From: Ancylomarina salipaludis | GTDB lineage: Bacteria; Bacteroidota; Bacteroidia; Bacteroidales; Marinifilaceae | Assembly: GCF_004122035.1 (NCBI RefSeq) | Contig: NZ_SAXA01000016.1 | Coordinates: forward strand, 1 to 64,000 | Length of the DNA: 64,000 nucleotides | Direction: 5' to 3' | Part shown: one piece after another, positions 1-6,423 of the stretch | Layout: every line of letters begins with the position of its first letter | Numbering within the stretch: the first letter of the stretch is position 1 | Notes under the pieces: model-generated | Databases searched by the model: none | Told to the model about the DNA's origin: nothing | The model's input: only the letters and a program-made list of their open reading frames with translations | Position numbers and translations under genes: made by a program

Positions 1-60
1 ACTTAACTCAACAGCATTCAATTTAAACTCTCTACTAAATTTTCGTCTTTCTTTTTCCAT
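1..60 (-). CDS. IS3-family transposase OrfA, N-terminal fragment (cut by window edge)
   Basis: Read on the minus strand from the ATG at 58-60, the first 20 codons run open to the window edge and translate to MEKERRKFSREFKLNAVELS. Seen: the pattern basic-residues, F-[ST]-x-E-F-K-x-x-A-V. Known: this is the opening of the helix-turn-helix domain of IS3/IS150-type OrfA (transposase_8 family), which binds the element's terminal repeats. The rest of orfA and any orfB lie outside the window, so I cannot tell whether the element is complete. The right end of the element should lie between about 60 and 250. I could not identify its terminal inverted repeat with confidence. Confidence 0.7.
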   Translation of the reverse strand, partial: MEKERRKFSREFKLNAVELS

Positions 61-169
61 AATCTAAGATATAAATTATTAATATTCTATATCTTAACTC
101 ACTGTCCGTATAAATGTAGCAACTTCAATTTGCTAGAAATCTCTTTGTTGACTTCTGAGAATTTATTAA

Positions 170-195
170 AGTAAAAGGGACTGATCCCCTTTACT
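170..195 (-). terminator. weak hairpin downstream of the DUF6438 gene
   Basis: An 11-base arm at 170-180 and its imperfect complement at 185-195 flank a 4-base loop (CTGA). On the minus strand it follows the DUF6438 stop and leads into an A/T-rich tail, so it may end that transcript. The T run is broken, so this is a weak call. It could instead belong to the end of the IS element. Confidence 0.3.
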
Positions 196-248
196 TCTGA
201 ATACTTAAGGCTCTATTGGTGTGATTCAATAAAAATGAACGTTTAAGT

Positions 249-710
249 TTATTGTTTATATATTTTCTTTTGATTGTTACCCGTAGAAACATTTTGCTGG
301 ATTAAACGATCTAGTTTTTCAACAATGCTTTTTAGAGGTGATGCTTCCCATGAGGAACGATAGGAGTGCGATGTCCCTTGATATTTAATTGTTGTGTAGG
401 CAACATCCCTATATTTAGTTTTTTGCTGGATCTTGATTTCATGAAACTTAAGCTCATCAAATTGATTTTTTAGCTCAATAAGTTCATTATGGCTTAGTTT
501 AAATTTGAATATCCCTTTGTTACGGACATTTGCGATACCGTGGTAGATGCTTTCTCCTTCTGTGTTGATATCAAGTTGGTAAACCGGACACTTACCTCTG
601 CATCTCGATTTGATTAATGTAATCAGGTTTGACTGTTCGGAATATTCTGCTTTTTGGTATGCAGAACAGCTAAAAAGTATAATTGATATGATTATCCCTA
701 TCGCTTTCAT
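249..710 (-). CDS. DUF6438-type small lipoprotein
   Basis: 153 residues. The N-terminus is a short lipoprotein signal with an L-F-S-C lipobox at Cys15, so the protein is probably anchored in the cell envelope. The body has a C-R-G-K-C-P-V-Y-x-L segment shortly after the signal, followed by a G-x-x-x-Y-x-G strand pattern. This matches my memory of DUF6438 (CxGxCPxYxLxI), a family of small Bacteroidota envelope proteins with no known function. The two cysteines four residues apart could form a disulfide or bind metal (inference). The gene stands alone between the IS fragment and the metallopeptidase gene. Confidence 0.6.
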   Translation of the reverse strand: MKAIGIIISIILFSCSAYQKAEYSEQSNLITLIKSRCRGKCPVYQLDINTEGESIYHGIANVRNKGIFKFKLSHNELIELKNQFDELKFHEIKIQQKTKYRDVAYTTIKYQGTSHSYRSSWEASPLKSIVEKLDRLIQQNVSTGNNQKKIYKQ

Positions 711-850
711 AAAAATTTGTGTAAAGTTGTGATGAAAAGAGCTTAGTCTTAAAATGAAGTATCATCTCAGTCGTGAAACTGAGATGATAGCTTTTTGATT
801 CTTAGTCCCCTAAAAAAAGAATCAAATTTGAGAGTAGGTTATTACTCGTT
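711..850. repeat. two inverted repeats between the DUF6438 and metallopeptidase genes
   Basis: The first is a perfect 11-base inverted repeat, TATCATCTCAG at 760-770 and its complement at 779-789, with an 8-base loop. The second is a perfect 10-base repeat, TTTGATTCTT at 794-803 and its complement at 817-826. They lie just downstream of the metallopeptidase gene (minus strand) and upstream of the DUF6438 gene. A terminator or processing hairpin for the metallopeptidase mRNA is the simplest reading. The T run after the first hairpin is on the plus strand. Confidence 0.5.
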
Positions 851-1825
851 TCAAGATCTTTTTTGTCCCTTCTTACCGAATGTAGCACCACGTTTCCACA
901 CTTTAATGATTGGGGCTGATTTCGATTTAGTTCCAATTCTTAGTGAATTGCGGATAGTGTTTCTGAGCTCTACTAATTCTGGATAGTTATATAGCAGTTG
1001 AATTTTTTGATCAGCAATTGTATTGTTTGTTGGTTTATCGAATATGGCAAAGTGGGTAAAGACTTCTGCGATGTCTTCTGCAGGATTGGTAGAGGCATAT
1101 TGAGTTACAAAGCGATCCTGGTACTTTTCGTAAAAGGCTTCATTTTTGCTTTCATCATCTCCAATCTCTTGAAATTCATTGTAAATATCTTTCCAATAGT
1201 TTTGAAATAAGGCATTTACGTAGGAGTTATCTCTAGCTTCTCCTTCGCCTGGGAAATAGTTTTTGCTATTTTCTTCAGCTATTTTTGAGTCTACTTGAGT
1301 GTTGTTGAGTGTTACAACATGACCGAATTCATGGATAATGGTATAAGACAATTCTCCATCTCGATTAAAGCCACCTTCGTAAGCAAAATCTATTGCAATT
1401 CCGATTTGCCATTGGGTGAGGTCTTCTTTTGTTTGGACAACATAACCAGCAGTTCCATCTCCTTCGCCGGCAAAAATCATATATTCATTGAAAAACTTGG
1501 TATGATTTTCAGGTATAATCTGACTGATTAAACTCCATATTTCCTGGTGTTTCTTGCTGTCTTTTTGGAGTTGCAGCAGGCTATCTGCAATTTGATAGTC
1601 TTTTAGTTTTTTTATTTCACGACCATTTACAGAATAAAGAGTAATATTCCCTTCTTCTTCAGATTGGTCGGTATTATCTTCTTCTTTTTTGGGTACATCA
1701 GGGGTAACTATTTTTTCAGGTTCAACATTATCATCATCCTTTTCGCAGGCAGTAAATGAATTGAACATTAATAAGGACAGAAGTACGATTAAGAGAGATC
1801 TGAATCTTTTTAGTAACTGCATCAT
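851..1825 (-). CDS. putative surface zinc metallopeptidase lipoprotein (HExxH, lethal-factor-like)
   Basis: 324 residues. A signal sequence ends in F-T-A-C (Cys27), followed by a strongly acidic stretch (E-K-D-D-D-N). In Bacteroidota, acidic residues after the lipid cysteine often mark export to the cell surface. The catalytic motif HEFGH is at 165-169. Downstream, T-N-P-A-E-D-I-A-E-V-F (about 246-256) supplies the likely third zinc ligand in the E-D-x-A-E-x-F arrangement seen in lethal-factor-like gluzincins. Relatives are often encoded beside SusC/SusD or TonB receptors. Here the gene is divergent from a sigma/anti-sigma/TonB-receptor operon and carries a near-copy of that operon's promoter element, so it probably belongs to the same regulon. 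The C-terminal tail (about 300-324) is basic. Substrate unknown. Confidence 0.65.
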   Translation of the reverse strand: MMQLLKRFRSLLIVLLSLLMFNSFTACEKDDDNVEPEKIVTPDVPKKEEDNTDQSEEEGNITLYSVNGREIKKLKDYQIADSLLQLQKDSKKHQEIWSLISQIIPENHTKFFNEYMIFAGEGDGTAGYVVQTKEDLTQWQIGIAIDFAYEGGFNRDGELSYTIIHEFGHVVTLNNTQVDSKIAEENSKNYFPGEGEARDNSYVNALFQNYWKDIYNEFQEIGDDESKNEAFYEKYQDRFVTQYASTNPAEDIAEVFTHFAIFDKPTNNTIADQKIQLLYNYPELVELRNTIRNSLRIGTKSKSAPIIKVWKRGATFGKKGQKRS

Positions 1826-2142
1826 AATATTAAATTTTAGTTTGACTTGTGTTTTATTACTACTAAAACAAGTCTTGAACTGAATACCCTACTTTTAATT
1901 CAAAAAAAATATCTATGATGGGTTTTGCTATATGAATCAGAAGAGGCGTTTACGAAATGCAAGATTAAGAAAGGTTGGTCTGATTTTACGACTATCACAT
2001 GAGAGTCTAATTTTTTGTGATGAGATTTCAAAAAATTATTAGGATGGTCTTTTTTTGTAAAAAATAATTTAAATTGAACCCGATTTTGTGCTGAATCAGC
2101 TAATTCTTCAAACCTTAAATTCGATCTCTTTACTACAAACAC
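1826..2142. other. divergent intergenic region between metallopeptidase and sigma factor genes
   Basis: 317 bases. It holds the minus-strand ECF-type promoter element at 1857-1895 in front of the metallopeptidase gene. The remainder, about 1900-2142, is A/T-rich. Its only open frame (80 codons, minus strand) has no recognisable motif, and I do not call it. I see no clear TAnnTTTG box for the sigma gene. Confidence 0.6.
1857..1895 (-). promoter_or_regulatory. predicted ECF (FecI-type) sigma promoter for the metallopeptidase gene
   Basis: On the minus strand: AAAGTAGGGTA (1895 to 1885), a 14-base spacer, then TGTTTTAGTAGTAA (1870 to 1857), about 30 bases before the ATG. The same two boxes with exactly the same spacing stand in front of fecR at 2669-2707. 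Identity is 11 of 11 bases in the first box and 12 of 14 in the second. Assignment to the adjacent FecI-type sigma factor is inference. Confidence 0.6.
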
Positions 2143-2670
2143 ATGGAAAATTTAGATGTGAAAAATACAGATTTGTCCTTGTGTAAAACAAAGGTGTTCG
2201 AGAAAGTTTTCGATTTACATGCCCCCTTGCTACATAATTTTATATACTATAAGTGTGGTGATTCTGACATTTCGCACGATATTGTACAAGAGGCTTTTAT
2301 CAAACTGTGGGAGAATTGTAAAAAAGTACTTTTATTAAAAGCCAAATCGTTTGTTTATACGGTTGCAAAGAATCTTTTTCTCAATCTTGTTGAACACCAA
2401 AAGGTGAAACTAAAATACCATCAGGTAAGCACAGAAGAATTAAATTATGAGAGTCCGGAATACCTTATGGAAGAGGAGGAGTTCAGAGAACGCTTAAACA
2501 GAGCGATAGCTGATTTACCCGAAAAACAGCGTGTCGTGTTTTTATTGAATAGAATTGATAAGAAAACATACGCTGAAATTGCAGGAATGATGGATGTTTC
2601 GGTAAAAGCCATCGAAAAAAGAATGCATCTTGCTCTGGTTTCGCTGAGAGAAAAGATTGATCATATTTAA
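2143..2670 (+). CDS. FecI-type ECF RNA polymerase sigma factor
   Basis: 175 residues, the usual length for an ECF sigma factor. Region 2 (about 20-90) contains H-D-I-V-Q-E-A-F-I-K-L-W, the canonical core-binding signature. Region 4 (about 115-170) contains L-P-E-K-Q-R-x-V-F and a helix-turn-helix with Y-A-E-I-A-G-M-M-D-V-S-V-K-A-I-E-K-R. The next genes are a FecR anti-sigma and a TonB receptor, so this is a cell-surface signalling cascade: an occupied receptor signals through FecR to release this sigma factor. The likely target promoters are the paired elements at 1857-1895 and 2669-2707. Because one of these sits after its own stop codon, the sigma gene may be transcribed separately from fecR and the receptor gene. 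Confidence 0.9.
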   Translation: MENLDVKNTDLSLCKTKVFEKVFDLHAPLLHNFIYYKCGDSDISHDIVQEAFIKLWENCKKVLLLKAKSFVYTVAKNLFLNLVEHQKVKLKYHQVSTEELNYESPEYLMEEEEFRERLNRAIADLPEKQRVVFLLNRIDKKTYAEIAGMMDVSVKAIEKRMHLALVSLREKIDHI

Positions 2671-2707
2671 AGTAGGGTAATTCTGATTTTAACTGTTTTA
2701 CTAGTAG
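2669..2707 (+). promoter_or_regulatory. predicted ECF (FecI-type) sigma promoter for fecR and the TonB receptor
   Basis: AAAGTAGGGTA (2669-2679), a 14-base spacer (2680-2693), then TGTTTTACTAGTAG (2694-2707). It overlaps the sigma gene's stop codon and lies about 110 bases before fecR. It matches the inverted element at 1857-1895 box for box and in spacing. Duplication at the two genes most likely to be co-regulated is the argument for function. Confidence 0.6.
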
Positions 2708-2818
2708 ATCAATTTGGTAATAAAACGATTCTTGCAATGTCAGTTTAAGTTTTAATATTTCGACAGATTTTTTGCATACATGTTATCCGGATTGAATTCG
2801 GAACTTAAATTTTAACCC

Positions 2819-3721
2819 ATGAATAAAGACTTCACTGATGATACATTTTTAGCTCGATGGCTTAACGGGGAGCTATCAGTTGAGGAAGTGAAAGCTTTCG
2901 AGCAGTCTGAGGATTATAATTATTATAAGAAAATTGCGGAGACTTCGGCTTTATTGGAAGCGCCTTTCTTTGATAAGAAGAAAGCTTTTCAGGCAGTTTT
3001 GCAAAATAGAATGGCAGTAAAAAGTAAGTCAGCATTTCCTTACTGGTCTTATTGGTTGGCAGCCTCCATTGCGATCATCATGGGGGGGGTGTTTTTATTT
3101 CCTTCAGAAACGACATACAAAAGCCAGTTGGGCGAACAGATTGCTTTTAATTTGCCGGATGGATCTTCGGTAAAACTCAACTCGATGTCAGATCTGTCTT
3201 TTAATAAGAAAAATTGGGATAGAAAAAGGGAGCTCAATCTTAATGGAGAAGCTTATTTTAAAGTGATTCATGGATCAAAATTTACGGTGCACACTCAACA
3301 AGGGGATGTGAGTGTATTGGGAACCGAGTTTGATGTTCATTCACGTGACAAATATTTCGAGGTGCAATGTTTCAAAGGTCGTGTGAAAGTTGATTTTAAG
3401 GATGACGAAACGATTCTTAAAGCGGGAGATGCTGTTCGTTTTATCGAGGAGACCAAAGAACTTTGGACGTTTTCTCAGCAGGTTCCATCATGGACCAAGG
3501 GGGAAAGTACTTTCGAAAACTTACCACTTAAAGAAGTGATCTTAGCTATAGAGCGCCAATATGCTGTTCGTTTTAAAGTAAAGGGAGTGGATTTAAATCA
3601 GCGTTTTACAGGGAGTTTTACTCATGATAATTTAGAACTCGCACTTAAGTCTGTTTTTCTCCCTATGGGAATTGAATATAAAATAAAAGATAAAAAACAG
3701 ATCTTACTGTTTCGTAAATGA
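2819..3721 (+). CDS. FecR-family anti-sigma factor
   Basis: 300 residues. A cytoplasmic N-terminal part (1-70) should hold the sigma factor. One membrane segment follows (about 73-92, W-L-A-A-S-I-A-I-I-M-G-G-V-F-L-F). A periplasmic FecR domain comes next (about 100-205, with F-N-L-P-D-G-S-x-V-x-L-N-S, the family hallmark). A C-terminal domain of the DUF4974 type (about 230-298, F-E-N-L-P-L-K-E-V-I-L-A-I-E-R-Q-Y) contacts the receptor's signalling domain in related systems. Its stop overlaps the receptor's start (ATGA, 4 bases), so the two are translationally coupled. Confidence 0.9.
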   Translation: MNKDFTDDTFLARWLNGELSVEEVKAFEQSEDYNYYKKIAETSALLEAPFFDKKKAFQAVLQNRMAVKSKSAFPYWSYWLAASIAIIMGGVFLFPSETTYKSQLGEQIAFNLPDGSSVKLNSMSDLSFNKKNWDRKRELNLNGEAYFKVIHGSKFTVHTQQGDVSVLGTEFDVHSRDKYFEVQCFKGRVKVDFKDDETILKAGDAVRFIEETKELWTFSQQVPSWTKGESTFENLPLKEVILAIERQYAVRFKVKGVDLNQRFTGSFTHDNLELALKSVFLPMGIEYKIKDKKQILLFRK

Positions 3722-6273
3722 TGAGGTATCTGCTCATATTTTTTTTTCTATTGCTGACACTCCCGCTTTTGTCTCAGGAAAAAACCGGGACATTTCAATT
3801 TGAAAAGACAAACCTGAAAGAGGTGTTGAAAGAAATTGAATCTCAATTTGAAGTGCGATTCTCATATCGCGATGATATTGTGAGTCGATATAAGATTAGT
3901 TTCAAAGCTTCTGATGCATCTCTCGATGCTATTATTGCTCAGCTTCAAGGGAGCACTCAACTGATTTTTGAGAAGATTAGTTCGAGATATATTATTGTGA
4001 AAGAGAATGAAAGTTCTGTTACAGTTAGAGGTCGCTTGGTTGATAAGTTAACTCAAACACCTCTCAGCGGCGGAACCATAATTAATCGGACTCAAAAAAG
4101 GGGTTGCACATCAGATAAAGAAGGCTACTTCGAATTGAAAAATAATGCATCTTCAGATACCATTTTCATTCAGTATGTTGGATTTACGGCCTTAAGATTT
4201 GCAGCCAATATTATCTATAATAATTTACCTATAAAGGCTGAGTTAGTTGAGTCGCTCGAACAATTGAATGAAGTTCTGATTGATCAGATTAGTGATGGAA
4301 CTGGAAATAAATACGATGGCTCAATTATTCTATCTGCCGATGATCTTAAATCCTTTACAGCTTCACCCGATTCCGATATTTTTGAAAGTTTGCAACTCCT
4401 TCCCGGACTTGTCAGCCCTACTGAATCAACTGCTGATTTACATATCAGGGGAGGAACACCGGATCAGAATCTGATTTTGTGGAATGGTATCACCATTTAC
4501 CAGAATTCTCATTTCTTTGGAATGGTTTCGGCACTCAATTCTCAGCAAATTTCCAATGTGAAACTATTTCGGAGTGGTGCCAGTGCACGTTATGGCAATC
4601 GAATTTCCGGAGTGATTGATATGTGTTCAGATAGGAGACTGCACGAGAATATCGGAGGGAGTTTGGGAGCTAATTTTAATTTTGTTGACGGTACGCTAAA
4701 ACTACCCATTGTGAAGGATAAAGTTTCAGTAAGCCTCAGTTTGAGAAGATCATATAATGATTTAATTAAAACGCCCACCTTTAATAATTATTCAGACAGG
4801 GTTTTTCAAAACACCATTATCTCGGAGAATAAGGACTTTAATCCTGAGTTTTCGAAAACAAATACAGATTTTTATTTTGAAGATTTGAGTTTAAATACAA
4901 GCATCAATTTTTCGGATGATAATAAGCTGTTTGTAAATTATCTGTATTCGCTAAACGATTTGGATTATACCTTTTCTCTGGACGAGGATTATAACTCGAT
5001 AGATCAATTGAAAATTAAAAATCAGGGATTGAGTCTGATTTCTGAATGCAGGTGGAGTCGAAATGTGCGACATAGTATCAAAGGCGAATATTCGTATTAC
5101 GATCTTGATTACCGATACAAAGGTGAAAATACGAGTGGTCAATTCGATAATAACAGAAAAGACAATACGATTCAGGAACTTGGTCTCGATGCAGATGTTC
5201 AGATCCGCTTAAGCCCTTGGAGTAAAGTGCGTACCGGACTTCAACTTTCTTCACAAATTGTCGACTATCGTTTTGAACAAAAGACTGAATCCCCTGATGA
5301 TAATTATATTGATGAGAATGATGGTGATGAAAATTCATATGCCTTTTTTTCGGAATTTCAATTTAATAAGAAGACGGATCTTTTTATCAATTTGGGTTTG
5401 AGATTTAATTACTTAACGTCCGCTAAAAACTTCTTTTTTGAACCTCGTTTGTATGCGAAAGTTAAACTGGCTCAGCCTCTTTACTTGAAGTTTGCAGCTA
5501 GCATCAAAAATCAGAATTTAAGCCAGATTCTTGAATTTGAAACCTCTGATTTTGGTCTTGAAAATCAGGTTTGGGGGCTGGCGAATAACTTAAATATTCC
5601 TGTCCTTAAAAGTAAGCAGATATCGAGTGGGATAGACTGGGAGAAGAAGGGTGTAAATATGGGGCTCGAAACTTATTTTAAGCAAGATGAGGGGCTGACT
5701 TCTGTTTCGAAGGCTTTTGTGAACAGGGATGTGTTTTATGCTGAAGGTCAGAGTCAAACCTGGGGCCTTGATGCTGTTTTTAGGAAAAGAGGACAGAATT
5801 TTAATTATCTGTTGTCGTATTCTTTGATTAAAACCGATTATAAATTTTCCGATTTGAATCAGGGTAAAACATTTCGAGGTAATTTTGATATTCGTCATGC
5901 TTTGGCTGTGGCCTTTACTTACCATTGGCAAGCTTTTGAATTTTCGCTCAATTGGAGATGGCGAACAGGTAAACCTTATACACCAGCTCAAGGTATTGAT
6001 GCAGAGAATGGACAGATTAATTATGCAGAAATTAATAGTGGCAGCCTTCCGAATTACCATCGTCTTGATTTTTCATCGGCATATACATTTAAACTATCAA
6101 AATCGAAGAAAGAAGCTATTAAGTTGGGCTTTACACTTCTCAACCTTTACAACAAAAAGAATGTTTTAGATAAATCTTATCAGGCATATTTCTACGAACA
6201 GGCCTATTTGCAGGAGCTGATAACATATTCATTAAAAATAACGCCAAATATATTTTTTCGATTGGAGTTTTAG
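3718..6273 (+). CDS. TonB-dependent transducer receptor (FecA-like, with STN domain)
   Basis: 851 residues. A signal peptide (1-20, ending L-L-S-Q) is followed by an STN/secretin signalling domain (about 22-78), a carboxypeptidase-regulatory-like beta domain (about 100-185), a plug domain (about 205-310, with D-L-H-I-R-G-G-T-P-D-Q-N) and a 22-strand-type barrel. It is a ligand-gated outer-membrane importer that also signals through FecR. No SusD-type lipoprotein follows, so the ligand need not be a glycan. The divergent metallopeptidase lipoprotein is a candidate partner, which would fit peptide or metallopeptide capture (inference). The barrel contains no obvious haem or siderophore signature that I can read. 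Confidence 0.85.
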   Translation: MMRYLLIFFFLLLTLPLLSQEKTGTFQFEKTNLKEVLKEIESQFEVRFSYRDDIVSRYKISFKASDASLDAIIAQLQGSTQLIFEKISSRYIIVKENESSVTVRGRLVDKLTQTPLSGGTIINRTQKRGCTSDKEGYFELKNNASSDTIFIQYVGFTALRFAANIIYNNLPIKAELVESLEQLNEVLIDQISDGTGNKYDGSIILSADDLKSFTASPDSDIFESLQLLPGLVSPTESTADLHIRGGTPDQNLILWNGITIYQNSHFFGMVSALNSQQISNVKLFRSGASARYGNRISGVIDMCSDRRLHENIGGSLGANFNFVDGTLKLPIVKDKVSVSLSLRRSYNDLIKTPTFNNYSDRVFQNTIISENKDFNPEFSKTNTDFYFEDLSLNTSINFSDDNKLFVNYLYSLNDLDYTFSLDEDYNSIDQLKIKNQGLSLISECRWSRNVRHSIKGEYSYYDLDYRYKGENTSGQFDNNRKDNTIQELGLDADVQIRLSPWSKVRTGLQLSSQIVDYRFEQKTESPDDNYIDENDGDENSYAFFSEFQFNKKTDLFINLGLRFNYLTSAKNFFFEPRLYAKVKLAQPLYLKFAASIKNQNLSQILEFETSDFGLENQVWGLANNLNIPVLKSKQISSGIDWEKKGVNMGLETYFKQDEGLTSVSKAFVNRDVFYAEGQSQTWGLDAVFRKRGQNFNYLLSYSLIKTDYKFSDLNQGKTFRGNFDIRHALAVAFTYHWQAFEFSLNWRWRTGKPYTPAQGIDAENGQINYAEINSGSLPNYHRLDFSSAYTFKLSKSKKEAIKLGFTLLNLYNKKNVLDKSYQAYFYEQAYLQELITYSLKITPNIFFRLEF

Positions 6274-6423
6274 TTTTGTTCCGATATGATATAGAAATCT
6301 GATAAAGAGGAGAAGTTGATATTTAATAATATAAACTGATGTTCTTTAAAAAGCCTGTCCTTCTTTGGTTAAAGCTTTCTGCTTTTTTTGTACTTTAGTG
6401 GCTTACAAAAAAAAGCGGTACAT

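Noticed and set aside
795-986. plus-strand open frame over the end of the metallopeptidase gene
   Set aside because: It is antisense to a well-supported coding region and has no recognisable features.
1900-2142. 80-codon minus-strand open frame in the divergent region before the sigma factor
   Set aside because: No motif, no sensible domain or signal pattern, and it abuts the sigma start codon base to base. The sequence looks like A/T-rich regulatory DNA.
5590-6060. 156-codon open frame antisense to the TonB receptor
   Set aside because: A long shadow of the receptor's barrel strands in reverse. The protein is Ile/Ser-rich without motifs.
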